A stretch of 64,000 nucleotides of DNA from Scytonema millei VB511283. GTDB taxonomy: Bacteria; Cyanobacteriota; Cyanobacteriia; Cyanobacteriales; Chroococcidiopsidaceae. Position numbers and translations under genes: made by a program. The first letter of the stretch is position 1, and each line of letters begins with the position of its first letter. The notes under the pieces were generated by a model. The model was given only the letters and a program-made list of their open reading frames with translations. It searched no databases and was not told the DNA's origin. This document shows positions 26,479 through 35,619 of the stretch, piece by piece. The DNA lies in assembly GCF_000817735.3 (NCBI RefSeq), contig NZ_JTJC03000017.1, positions 124,001-188,000 on the forward strand, in the 5' to 3' direction.

Positions 26479-27621
26479 CTAAAAATACTCTGTAATACGC
26501 TTTTGATGCCTATTTAGCTGTATTTCAAGAAAATCTATGATTTCTCTACTAAATCTCTCTTGAGAAAAGAGTGTAGTATGTGTAGCAATCTGTTCGCTTG
26601 ACCAAGTAACTCTTTCCAAGGCCAAAATTGCTTCATTTAGAGAATCAGCAGTTGCTTCTACAAAGAAAATTCCTGTTACTCCTTCTACAACTGTTTCGAT
26701 CGCTCCACCTTTTTTATAAGCGATTACGGGCTTACCACAAGCCATCGCCTCAACAGGAGCTATACCAAAATCTTCTTCCCCAGGAAAAATAAATCCTCGG
26801 CAGCGTTGCATATAATCAACAATCATATCATCAGACTGACGACCTAAAAATTTAATATTTTTCTTAGCTGGAGATTCAAGGCGAGATCGTTCTGGTCCAT
26901 CGCCAATAATAATTAAATTCCGTCCATTTTTATTAAATGCTTCTATTGCTAAATCATGGCGCTTATAAGCTACTATACGTCCGACCATCAAGTAAAAATC
27001 TTCACTAGTATTAGTAGAAATAAAGCGTCGAATGTCGACAGGAGGATAAATCACTTTTGCTTCCCGACGATAGTATTTTTTAATTCGTCGAGCAACATGG
27101 TGTGAGTTAGCAATAAACTCGTCTACTCTATCTGCACTCACCCGATCCCATGTTCTCAAATAATTCATTAACCAAGGAACTAGAGGTTTTTGCCATTGCT
27201 TAACGTCATTTTTCAGATAGAGGTGATATAGATCCCATGCATACCTCATGGGGCTATGGCAGTAACAGATATGTAGGGTTTCTGGTGGCGTAATAATACC
27301 TTTAATAACAGAATGATGACTTGATATAACTAAGTCATAACCGTCAAAGTTTAATTGCTCCACTGCTGTTGGCATCAGCGGTAAATACATTTGATAATGA
27401 GTTTTTGCACCTGGTAGTTTTTGAATGAATGAAGGTCGAATATCCCATTGACTAAAAAAGTCAGGTATTTTTTCAGAGTTATAAAGAGTAGTGTAAACAG
27501 GTGCATCTGAAAATAATTTTCTGAGTGCTAATAATACTTTTTCTGAACCAGCTATTCCTCCCATTAACGACAATTGGTCATGTGCGATCGCTACACAAAT
27601 TTCTGAAAAATCAACTTTCAT
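26479..27621 (-). CDS. GT4 glycosyltransferase (mannosyltransferase-like)
   Basis: GT-B fold glycosyltransferase of 380 residues. The N-terminal acceptor half has VAIAHDQLSLMGGIAGSEKV and ICYCHSPMRYAWDLYHLYLK, typical of WbaZ-like enzymes. The C-terminal donor half has YPPVDIRRF, LMVGRIVAYKRHDLAIEAFN, IIGDGPERSRLE and the E-x7-E nucleotide-sugar motif within GEEDFGIAPVEAMACGKPVI. It adds a hexose to the lipid-linked repeat unit on the cytoplasmic face. It lies 45 bp after the GT2 gene in the exopolysaccharide operon. Confidence 0.9.
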   Translation of the reverse strand: MKVDFSEICVAIAHDQLSLMGGIAGSEKVLLALRKLFSDAPVYTTLYNSEKIPDFFSQWDIRPSFIQKLPGAKTHYQMYLPLMPTAVEQLNFDGYDLVISSHHSVIKGIITPPETLHICYCHSPMRYAWDLYHLYLKNDVKQWQKPLVPWLMNYLRTWDRVSADRVDEFIANSHHVARRIKKYYRREAKVIYPPVDIRRFISTNTSEDFYLMVGRIVAYKRHDLAIEAFNKNGRNLIIIGDGPERSRLESPAKKNIKFLGRQSDDMIVDYMQRCRGFIFPGEEDFGIAPVEAMACGKPVIAYKKGGAIETVVEGVTGIFFVEATADSLNEAILALERVTWSSEQIATHTTLFSQERFSREIIDFLEIQLNRHQKRITEYF

Positions 27622-27666
27622 AGTTTCTGACTGTATTTTTATATCAATAAAATATAATTTAAATTT

Positions 27667-28557
27667 CTATGAATCATACTTTTTATAAATTATTTTCTCA
27701 GCCATCCACCAAATTCCCATTTTTTCAAGCATAAAACGCAAGCAGTTTAATAGAAAGAATATTAGCATTATCATTATAGAGTAAAGATAATGAGCACCAT
27801 GTGAGACTCGCAATCGATGTAATTCTATATTTTTCACAAAATAATTACCAGAAGCTCCCATCGGTGCCATATGAGTTATAACTCGTGGAATGCAAAGCAA
27901 CCTTATATTTTTATGTATGCGGAGGAGAAAATCATAATCACTTATAATCCGATAGTTTAGGGAATATAAACCAAAGCATTTATATGTCTCGATTGGAATG
28001 AATAAAGATGGTTGTGGTACAGACATTCGTTTATCAATATTTTCTAGAATGGGTACATAATTATACGTAACACCATGCCTAGTGGTAACTTGTGTAGTAC
28101 CAGCTATTAGAGTATGTTTCTTGTCACTCGCCTGGTACAAAGCAATGACTAACTCTACAGTATTAGGAAGGTAATAATCTCCAGCATTCAAAACAGCGAT
28201 AATTTCACCAGATGCTAAAGCAATTCCTTTATTCATTGCATCATATATACCTCGATCAGGTTCGCTCAACCAGTAGTCTATTTTATTACTGTATTTCTTG
28301 ATTATATTTAAAGTTTGGTCAGTAGAATCACCATCAATAATAATATATTCAAGATTTTGATAAGTTTGTTCAATTACGCTTTTTATAGTTCTTTCTATAT
28401 ATTCCTCAGAATTTCTAACTATAGTAACAATACTAATTAATGGGAGATTACACGCTCTTTTTTTATCAAGAAACACATGAGTTCTTTTACCTCCTTCTAT
28501 TCGATTTAAATGTGGAGATTGGTGATAGTAGCGATCTAAAGTTGAAGTTTGATACAT
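27667..28557 (-). CDS. GT2 glycosyltransferase
   Basis: GT-A family 2 transferase of 296 residues. Motifs are LISIVTIVRNSEEYIERTIKS, LEYIIIDGDSTDQTLNIIKK, and IYDAMNKGIALASGEIIAVL then NAGDYY as the DxD-equivalent. A hydrophobic helix near the C-terminus (YSIMIMLIFFLLNCLRFML) may tie it to the membrane. It resembles the WcaA/colanic-type enzymes. It is within the exopolysaccharide operon; donor and acceptor are not deducible. Confidence 0.9.
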   Translation of the reverse strand: MYQTSTLDRYYHQSPHLNRIEGGKRTHVFLDKKRACNLPLISIVTIVRNSEEYIERTIKSVIEQTYQNLEYIIIDGDSTDQTLNIIKKYSNKIDYWLSEPDRGIYDAMNKGIALASGEIIAVLNAGDYYLPNTVELVIALYQASDKKHTLIAGTTQVTTRHGVTYNYVPILENIDKRMSVPQPSLFIPIETYKCFGLYSLNYRIISDYDFLLRIHKNIRLLCIPRVITHMAPMGASGNYFVKNIELHRLRVSHGAHYLYSIMIMLIFFLLNCLRFMLEKMGIWWMAEKIIYKKYDS

Positions 28558-28611
28558 ATTATCAATCGTTAGTCAATTAATTGTTAGTTTCAGTTTTATA
28601 AGCAAGAAGAT

Positions 28612-29889
28612 CTATACTTTTTTTATCTGCATTTGCCTTGCCGTCACAGTTGTAATAGTCTGTTTGCTCAAATAAGTTGATAGAAATACGTATAAAGCCC
28701 ACAGAATATTGCCTGCTGTAAGCCCTGAGTCTACCAAGTTGATTGTAATTAAGCAAACTAAAAAAGTAATAGGTAGTAGTGATTCAAGTTTATTAGATCG
28801 GTTCAATTCTACAATTGCTTTAAAAATATTCCTAAACAATGAAAGCAAAAAAGAAACTAAACCTATTAAACCTACTTGTAACCAAATATCTAATATTGCA
28901 TTATGAGCATGAGCTGCTTTCCAACCAGCAATTAACCAAACAATTGTAGAAGGTCCATTTCCTGTCCAAAAAGCACCGTATCCATATCCAAACCAGGGTT
29001 GTTGAAAAATCATTTCAAAAACACCAATCCAGAGTGGTATGCGTCCAGTCAAGGTGATGTCACGATTAAAAGAAGTAAGTACCAGATTATGGTTGATTAG
29101 CAAGCCTAGAACAATACTAGGAATTATGACTGCCCAAGTAATGAGAACTAGATTGCGATATCGACCGCGACTCGTCAACAGTACTGTCATTAAAGCAACA
29201 ACAAAAAGTATTGATATATATCCACTAACAGCATGAGATAAAAAAGTAAGGATAACCGACAGTAAGATCATGCCACAGCTAAATATGCGATATTGCTGCA
29301 CGCTCAGCAAGCAAAGCAGCCAACTTACCGTACTCAGCGCCATGATACGTCCAAAGTGTGTGGGGTGTGCGAGTACTCCTTGCCAGCGCCAAGAACTACG
29401 TCCGAAATCATTTACTATTGCTTCAGATGGGCTAAACCATGTAAAAAATAAGCTAGATATAGCTACTATGCCTAGTGATAAACACAGTATTTGAAATAAT
29501 CTAGTTAAGCTATAACGAGAGGCTAGATAAGTACCAAGTATTGTTACTCCAAAAAGTGCAGTGCTGCGTCCTATAGTAAGAATAGGATTCTCTGACCAGA
29601 TTGAGGAGAGAACAGTTGTAGCGATAAATACCCATAGAAAAATATCTTTGAAAGCAAATTTTAGAATCCGCTTATATTGCGATAATCCTAGAAAAATACC
29701 CAAGATATAAGCACTGTAATTCATTAATTGTGCTAAGGGACTCACAGAACCAAAATCTTCTGCAACGACACCCACTCTGCTTCTATCTAAAACGACTCCC
29801 ATTAAAATACATAGAGCTAAGATTACTAAAACAGTTTCTGCAATGGAAAAAACTAATTCTACAAAAGAAGATGATTTTTGTTTCTTCAT
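28612..29889 (-). CDS. Wzy-like polysaccharide polymerase / O-antigen ligase family protein
   Basis: Polytopic membrane protein of 425 residues with about ten to twelve helices and the O-antigen ligase family layout. A periplasmic loop holds WFGYGYGAFWTGNGPSTIVW and AHAHNAILDIWLQVGLIGLV, the conserved His-rich motif of the family. An earlier block is RWQGVLAHPTHFGRIMALS. In this locus it is the likely polymerase that joins lipid-linked repeat units outside the inner membrane, although a ligase role cannot be excluded from sequence alone. Confidence 0.87.
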   Translation of the reverse strand: MKKQKSSSFVELVFSIAETVLVILALCILMGVVLDRSRVGVVAEDFGSVSPLAQLMNYSAYILGIFLGLSQYKRILKFAFKDIFLWVFIATTVLSSIWSENPILTIGRSTALFGVTILGTYLASRYSLTRLFQILCLSLGIVAISSLFFTWFSPSEAIVNDFGRSSWRWQGVLAHPTHFGRIMALSTVSWLLCLLSVQQYRIFSCGMILLSVILTFLSHAVSGYISILFVVALMTVLLTSRGRYRNLVLITWAVIIPSIVLGLLINHNLVLTSFNRDITLTGRIPLWIGVFEMIFQQPWFGYGYGAFWTGNGPSTIVWLIAGWKAAHAHNAILDIWLQVGLIGLVSFLLSLFRNIFKAIVELNRSNKLESLLPITFLVCLITINLVDSGLTAGNILWALYVFLSTYLSKQTITTVTARQMQIKKV

Positions 29890-29963
29890 GCACTTATTTA
29901 AAAATTGTTTATGTTCGGCACAAGAGTTTAATTCAATAGCGAAATTAAATCATTGATTCAATA

Positions 29964-30893
29964 CTATTTCAGAATACAATCATTAATTATTTTTTGTAGC
30001 TTGGCTTGTAATCGAATAGATATAGGCGTGTTAAACCTCGTCCTCTGAGTTAGTTTATCTGCTTCTATGTCCCGTAAAATAAACGGAGGGTGTTTAATAG
30101 GAAAATCAATAGCTTCTGTTGGTAAGTCAGAGTAAGATCTTTTAATTATTGTATGTGTTGCATCTTTACTAAAACCAATATTCGATACTAAATTTACACT
30201 AGGAAAAATTCCAAGTCCACTTTGCATCCAGCAAGAAAATAGCCATCTGTAGTACCAACTGTTGATACGTCCGTTATATGTGGAACTAAACTCATAATCC
30301 CAATGTTTAAACATTCTCCGGTCAAATAACTTGTCTTTCAACAAGCCACTATTTTTAATTTTAGACCAAAGCTTCATCTCGAAGTCAAAGTGTTGCCACG
30401 CTCGTTTCCAAGTTGCCCAGCCCCAGCAATCATGAAATTGAGAAAAGTAATAACTATACTCAGTTTCTTGCTGATCTTGCTGAAAGTTAACTCCAGCAAT
30501 AGACATAATTCGGTAATCGCATTTGTATTTAGTAAGAAGTTCTTCGCAATAGCGAAAAAAAGAAGGATGGGGAAGGCAATCATCTTCAAGAATTATAGTC
30601 TCTTCTACATGGCTGAAAACCCATTTCAATCCGCTAGAAACGCGCATCTGGCAGCCGAGGTTAATATCTGAATAGTTCTTGACAACTTCACAATCCCAGT
30701 CAACTTGTTCAATAATTAAACGAGTATTGTGGCATTTTTCGACATCATGCAATTTATTATTCCGAGGTCCATCAGCAATAACAAACAGTTTAGGAGGCTT
30801 AATTTCACGGATCGCTTCAAAAACTTTCGCAGTAGTGTCAGGACGATTGAAAATGATAAATGTAATAGGAGTTTGTAACTGCCAGTGAGACAT
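29964..30893 (-). CDS. GT-A type glycosyltransferase
   Basis: Protein of 309 residues with a nucleotide-sugar transferase start (PITFIIFNRPDTTAKVFEAI) and FVIADGPRNNKLHDVEKC. The acidic metal site is in IILEDDCLPHPSFFRYCEEL. The middle segment HDCWGWATWKRAWQHFDFEM is typical of hemolytic-protein-HlpA-like transferases found in polysaccharide loci. It starts 2 bp after the FkbM gene stop and is clearly in the same operon. The sugar is unknown. Confidence 0.83.
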   Translation of the reverse strand: MSHWQLQTPITFIIFNRPDTTAKVFEAIREIKPPKLFVIADGPRNNKLHDVEKCHNTRLIIEQVDWDCEVVKNYSDINLGCQMRVSSGLKWVFSHVEETIILEDDCLPHPSFFRYCEELLTKYKCDYRIMSIAGVNFQQDQQETEYSYYFSQFHDCWGWATWKRAWQHFDFEMKLWSKIKNSGLLKDKLFDRRMFKHWDYEFSSTYNGRINSWYYRWLFSCWMQSGLGIFPSVNLVSNIGFSKDATHTIIKRSYSDLPTEAIDFPIKHPPFILRDIEADKLTQRTRFNTPISIRLQAKLQKIINDCILK

Positions 30894-30895
30894 AA

Positions 30896-31609
30896 TTAAA
30901 GCTTTGAGTTTTGAAAAATCAAGGTTCTACAAGTTTTTGCAAAAAAATCGTATCCTTGTTCGCGTAAGAACTTATACGTTTCATTGCTTTGAATGTTGTT
31001 GATGTGAAAATTCAAACATTCAATTAAAAGATAGTTAGGTCTGAAAACTTGCCAGTTATTTGATTGAATAACTTCTAAATCTAATCCTTCTACATCAATA
31101 GACATAAAATCTATTTGAGATGTAGCTACAAGGTTTTGAGATAACAATTCTTGTAAAGTCGTAGTAAAAATTTTTTTCTCTTTAACAATTTTATAACCTT
31201 GAGAAATTCTCTGTTGAGCTAAATCTCGCTCAAAAGTATTAAGAGCTGCATCATCAAAAATAAAAAATGTCATCTCTGTAGATGCTTTAGCGATTGCTGC
31301 TTCTATATTAATATCCCTTGATCTAATTTTCTTGAAAAACTTCATACTGCCAGGCATTGCATCAACGTTTATGCCTGACCAGCCTTTTTTGTAGAAAAAA
31401 TATGTATTAGAGAAACGTTTTGGATGATGAGCACCGATATCAACATAAAAGCCTTTTTTCTTGAAATCAAATATTGAGTTTAATATCATGTCTTCTCCAT
31501 CTTGTGAATAAGATCGATTTGAATAACTCTTAGGTATAAACAATTTATATTCCTGAAATGCCGAATACATAAAACTGGGTACGAGTGTTTTAAATTGTCG
31601 TGATATCAT
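30896..31609 (-). CDS. FkbM-family methyltransferase
   Basis: SAM-dependent methyltransferase of 237 residues, probably O-methylating a sugar of the exopolysaccharide. The start is preceded in the fold by SYSQDGEDMIL. The SAM-site block is GFYVDIGAHHPKRFSNTYFF, followed by WSGINVDAMPGSMKFF and the IDFMSIDVEGLDLEVIQSN signature of FkbM proteins. Its start codon overlaps the flippase stop by 4 bp (ATGA), giving translational coupling. The target position on the sugar cannot be read. Confidence 0.9.
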   Translation of the reverse strand: MISRQFKTLVPSFMYSAFQEYKLFIPKSYSNRSYSQDGEDMILNSIFDFKKKGFYVDIGAHHPKRFSNTYFFYKKGWSGINVDAMPGSMKFFKKIRSRDINIEAAIAKASTEMTFFIFDDAALNTFERDLAQQRISQGYKIVKEKKIFTTTLQELLSQNLVATSQIDFMSIDVEGLDLEVIQSNNWQVFRPNYLLIECLNFHINNIQSNETYKFLREQGYDFFAKTCRTLIFQNSKL

Positions 31610-32928
31610 TTTGTCTTACTCCAATATTTAATCAGTAATGAGTCTATTTGAATGAAAAATATTTTCTTTGTGTTTTTGTTAAAATAGTTAGCTACAAAAG
31701 CAGCGATCGCATAAGAAATTACTGTGGCAATAGCCGCACCATTCCCAGAGCAAGTAGGAATTAAGAGAAAATTTAGTAACACATTAGCGATCGCACCAAT
31801 CAACGTTCTTTGTAAAGAAAGCTTTGTCAAACCTTCAGTGATAAACCAAGGAGAAGTAGCAACACCCATAAAGACGAATAGAGATGCCCAAATATGGATG
31901 GCAAGAATGGAACTGGCTGCAATATATTCTTGACCGAACAACCCTACAACTAAGGTTTTTGATAGAAAAGTCATAGGTATTGCGATCGCGGTGGATAAGA
32001 ATACCATCAGCCGCAATAGCTGTTTTATGCGCTGATAGTAAAGACTCTCACTTATCGCCTTCGCCTCGATGATTGTTGGAAAAACAGAAGTGGAAATCGC
32101 CATCGGTATAAAGTACCAGACTTCAGAGATCCGAGTCGCTGCTGAGTAAAGCCCAACGGCGCGATCGTCAATCATCTCTCCTAGCATCAGCTGATCGATC
32201 CGCATATAAATCATAATTGTCAGCCCCGAAAGCATCAGCGCCCAACTTTCTTTTAGTAAGGCGATCGCACGGGTAAGGCTCCAACGCCAAGCTAAAAGGC
32301 TATATCCTTGCACTCGGTAGTTGATCGCTAATCCAATTGCACCTAACACGCTTTCTGCCAAAACTACCCAAGCAAAAGCTATTAGAGATGCATTAATTTG
32401 AATCAAAATTATTTTGACAAAGGCGATCGTAATAAACGCTAGATTCTTAGCAATAACCGTATATTTTGATTGAACCTGCGCCTGAAACTGCAAATCAATT
32501 GTGTCAAAAGCTTGAAAAATTACTCCAGCTGACAAAACACTGACTACCCAGTAAGTTAGCTGCTCTCCTGAACGCAGCAGGGAGATGCTAATAAGTGCTA
32601 ATCCAACTAATACAAATCCGCCAAGAAATTTGAGAAAGAAAGTAGTACCAAGAATTTCATTCTTATGTGAAGAGTTCCGTACAATTTCACGAACTACGAT
32701 GTTATCCAAACCTAAAGTTGCAAATGGTGTTAGCAAAGCTACAAACGCAGTGGCATAGTTTAACAAACCAAATTGCTGTGTTCCTAAATAACGAGCTACC
32801 CATACACCCACAATAAGCCCTACACCCATACGGAGAATGCGGTCAGCAAATAGCCAACTAGTATTTACCGCAACTTTGCGTAACTGAGGATTTAATCTCT
32901 GGCTAATAGTTTCAATTGGTTTGAACAT
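31606..32928 (-). CDS. Wzx-like polysaccharide flippase
   Basis: MOP-superfamily exporter of 440 residues with about twelve membrane helices. The N-terminus (VAVNTSWLFADRILRMGVGL, VARYLGTQQFGLLNYATAF, LDNIVVREIVR) matches the RfbX/Wzx family. It moves lipid-linked repeat units across the inner membrane for the polymerase. It begins 8 bp after the Wzc-type kinase gene and overlaps the FkbM gene by 4 bp, so the three are tightly co-transcribed. Confidence 0.92.
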   Translation of the reverse strand: MFKPIETISQRLNPQLRKVAVNTSWLFADRILRMGVGLIVGVWVARYLGTQQFGLLNYATAFVALLTPFATLGLDNIVVREIVRNSSHKNEILGTTFFLKFLGGFVLVGLALISISLLRSGEQLTYWVVSVLSAGVIFQAFDTIDLQFQAQVQSKYTVIAKNLAFITIAFVKIILIQINASLIAFAWVVLAESVLGAIGLAINYRVQGYSLLAWRWSLTRAIALLKESWALMLSGLTIMIYMRIDQLMLGEMIDDRAVGLYSAATRISEVWYFIPMAISTSVFPTIIEAKAISESLYYQRIKQLLRLMVFLSTAIAIPMTFLSKTLVVGLFGQEYIAASSILAIHIWASLFVFMGVATSPWFITEGLTKLSLQRTLIGAIANVLLNFLLIPTCSGNGAAIATVISYAIAAFVANYFNKNTKKIFFIQIDSLLIKYWSKTK

Positions 32929-32936
32929 TGCTCCTG

Positions 32937-35147
32937 TTATGTCTTGCGCTTAGCTGTAGAACGCTGATGACTAGTAGAATCTTCTTCCATGTAGTAGTCT
33001 TTGACGTAGTAATAGTAACTATCAGATTCGTTCTCCAAAATCACGCCATTGACAACCAAACCTAAAACTTTCTGACTGGAAGATTGCAACAGATCTCTAG
33101 CAGTAGCAGCAGTATTAGAACTCACAACACCGGGTCTTGCTACCATCAATAAACCATCTGTCATCTTACCCAACATGAGAGCATCAGCAGCTACTAAGAC
33201 AGGCGGAGCATCAATAATTACAAAATCAAACGATTTCGCAAAATTATCGATTAATGATGTCATTTGCACGGAATCGAGTAGTGCTACGGGGTTTGGAGGA
33301 GTCGCGCCAGCGGTGAGAATATGTAACTTAGGTAGAACTTCTTTGATTGCAAATTGGTAATCTACCTGACCGACGATCGCATCGCTCAAACCCTCAGTAT
33401 TAGCCTTTTCCCAAATATGATGTTGTCTGGGACGGCGCATGTCTGCATCAACAATTAAGACTCTGTTTCCTAACTGAGCGATCGCCGCTCCTAAATTCGC
33501 AGAAACCGTAGATTTACCTTCGCCAGGGACAGAACTCGTGACTAAAATTACTTTCAATTTGTCCGAACTGGAAAATTTTAAATTAGCCTGAAGCATCCGA
33601 AAAGCTTCGGCGATCGGCGCACGCGGAGTATCTCTGACTGGAAGGGCGATCGCAGCTGTTTCCCCATTTTTTCCATCGACAGCAGCTTTTTTGGTCAGAG
33701 AAGGAATAGCTCCTAAAAAGGTATAGCCAAATAACTCTCTTGCTTCCTTCAGAGTTTTAACCGATATATCCTTAACTTCTAAGACTGCAACTGTGCCACT
33801 TGATAACATTACGCTCAACAATATCCCTGCTGCCAAAATCATCACTGGTTTAAGCAACAAAGCTTTTTCGGGAGCTAACGCAGATTCAATAATCCGAGCG
33901 TTACCCATATTTTGATTCTCTGCTACCTTCACCTCTTGCAGCTTTTGCAGCAGAATTTCATATGTCGATTGAGCCGCTTTGAGTTGTCTTTCGAGTTCCC
34001 GTTGTTGCTGTTCTAATTTGGGCAGAATATTCGCTCTTTGTTTGTAAAGCTTATATTCACCAGATATAGACGCTAAACGACTCGCTAAACCCAGACGCTC
34101 TACTTCTAATTGAATATACGCTTCAGTCAGTTTCTGTTTGCTTTCACCGATTTGTAATTTACCATCAGCTACGGCTCGCGCCTTTCCTACAGCCTGGGCG
34201 ATCCGTTGGCTTAGTAAGGCTTGGAGAGCTGTTCTCTTTTGCTGGAGATTAGAGATCCCCGGATAGGTTTCGGCATAGCGCGTCCGCAGTTGTGCTAGTT
34301 CGGCTTCCGTTTTTTGATATTCTGTTAAAACTCTTTGCACGCCACGAGACTGATTGAGCGCGTTGAGGTTTAAGCTATTATCTGCATCCATACCGACTTG
34401 TTGCCGCAGTTTTGCCAGTTTAGTATTAGCATCTGCCAATTCTGCTCGAACCTGAGCGATTTGTCCTTCTAAAGTTTGGATAACTGTGACTGCGCCTTGT
34501 GCTTCTACTTCTAAAGCAATTAGGTGATTCTTTTCTTTAAAACGGCGCAGAGCGCTTTCAGCACGACGCACGCGAGCTTCAACATCAGGAATTTGCTTAG
34601 CAATAAAATCTCCGGCTGCTGTTGCCGTTACTCGATTAGTTTGAATATTATTTTCTAAATAAACGTTCATCAATTTATTGACGACAGCAGCAGCTTCATC
34701 AGGACTGATGCTCTTGTACGTCACCTGCATTACGTCAGTGCCACCAATATTTTTCAACTTTAGCTTGTCGATAAAATCTTCAGGCTTAAGTGGTTCATTT
34801 GTGCGATCGTCTTTGAGATTTAGCGCCGCTATAGTTTTTTGTAATAAAGGAATGGAACGTACTACTTCAATTTCTGTATTGACAGGATTACTTTGAAGAT
34901 TTAAGCCTTCCAAGTCTCCAATTCCCTGCCCCAAACCTGTGAGAGCAGCCGTTTGATCGTTTTTCTTAATCAGCAGTTTCCCAGTTGCTTCATAAACAGG
35001 TTTCTGCAAGCATACAGCTATAATTGTCAAACCTAGAATGATACTGAAAACGCCTGTACCAGGCAACCAACGGCGTTTAAGAATTAACCATAATTTTGAA
35101 AAATCTAAATCTAGATTTTCCGAGGTTTCAATAAGTCGCTCTTGCAT
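32937..35147 (-). CDS. Wzc-type chain-length regulator and tyrosine autokinase
   Basis: Protein of 736 residues that controls export and length of the exopolysaccharide. Two membrane helices flank a periplasmic Wzz domain (KLWLILKRRWLPG at the N-terminus) with long coiled coils between about 180 and 400. The cytoplasmic BY-kinase domain has Walker A VPGEGKST at about 540, Walker A' VDADMRRP and Walker B DFVIIDAPP. The C-terminal tail is tyrosine-rich (SYYYYVKDYYMEE), the expected autophosphorylation cluster. It is the first gene of the operon. No Wza-type outer-membrane exporter is present in the window. Confidence 0.93.
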   Translation of the reverse strand: MQERLIETSENLDLDFSKLWLILKRRWLPGTGVFSIILGLTIIAVCLQKPVYEATGKLLIKKNDQTAALTGLGQGIGDLEGLNLQSNPVNTEIEVVRSIPLLQKTIAALNLKDDRTNEPLKPEDFIDKLKLKNIGGTDVMQVTYKSISPDEAAAVVNKLMNVYLENNIQTNRVTATAAGDFIAKQIPDVEARVRRAESALRRFKEKNHLIALEVEAQGAVTVIQTLEGQIAQVRAELADANTKLAKLRQQVGMDADNSLNLNALNQSRGVQRVLTEYQKTEAELAQLRTRYAETYPGISNLQQKRTALQALLSQRIAQAVGKARAVADGKLQIGESKQKLTEAYIQLEVERLGLASRLASISGEYKLYKQRANILPKLEQQQRELERQLKAAQSTYEILLQKLQEVKVAENQNMGNARIIESALAPEKALLLKPVMILAAGILLSVMLSSGTVAVLEVKDISVKTLKEARELFGYTFLGAIPSLTKKAAVDGKNGETAAIALPVRDTPRAPIAEAFRMLQANLKFSSSDKLKVILVTSSVPGEGKSTVSANLGAAIAQLGNRVLIVDADMRRPRQHHIWEKANTEGLSDAIVGQVDYQFAIKEVLPKLHILTAGATPPNPVALLDSVQMTSLIDNFAKSFDFVIIDAPPVLVAADALMLGKMTDGLLMVARPGVVSSNTAATARDLLQSSSQKVLGLVVNGVILENESDSYYYYVKDYYMEEDSTSHQRSTAKRKT

Positions 35148-35415
35148 AACTCAAAAATAATAGAGAGAATAGTTCGGGCAAAGATTCCTGAAATACCAAG
35201 TTATAAGTTCTCAGTACAACGCGAATCTTTACAAAGTTATTAAGGATTTTGAGATACTACGGTTCAGTAAACTAAAATTCAAATAAAAGCTAACTTGAGT
35301 AATACAAGATATCCAAGCGAGTTTTTACCGATAACTTTATTTAAAGTTAATTTGCTATTAAGATTTTTCCGTAGATTTACGTATATAGCGTTTTCCATGC
35401 AGGTGTAATACATGC

Positions 35416-35443
35416 GTAGGGACGCACGGCTGTGCGCCCCTAC
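35416..35443. repeat. GTAGGGACGCACGGC palindrome
   Basis: GTAGGGACGCAC with GTGCGCCCCTAC forms a near-perfect stem. It belongs to the same family as the copy inside the mgs operon (4481-4500) and the decayed copy at 48556-48583. Confidence 0.8.
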
Positions 35444-35558
35444 AGATCTATGTACCTCATTCAACTGAGAATAACTATGGATATAAAAAATCAAATATTT
35501 TATCTTGTAAACAACTCTTTTGACATAGGACAATTAGAGATTTTAAATTTAATCAGAA

Positions 35559-35607
35559 TTATGCACTTGAAGCTTGAGATCCCCCCTAACCCCCCTTAAA
35601 AAGGGGG
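35559..35607. repeat. GATCCCCCC-family repeat, 3' of the NCS1 permease
   Basis: ATGCACTTGAAG and GATCCCCCCTAACCCCCC, then a CCCCC/GGGGG hairpin; only the left half of the full unit at 6251-6344. It lies 12 bp beyond the permease stop codon and may serve as its transcription terminator. Confidence 0.8.
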
Positions 35608-35619
35608 AATTAATCAGAG

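Larger units (their letters stand above)
35148..35619. other. Repeat-bearing intergenic region
   Basis: About 470 bases between the kinase gene and the NCS1 permease, AT-rich in the part next to wzc, where the exopolysaccharide operon promoter should lie. It contains two dispersed palindromes, listed separately. An 84-codon frame on the minus strand crosses one of them and has no gene-like character. Confidence 0.6.

Noticed and set aside
35279-35533. 84-codon minus-strand frame
   Set aside because: It crosses a dispersed palindrome in AT-rich intergenic DNA and lacks a plausible start signal.
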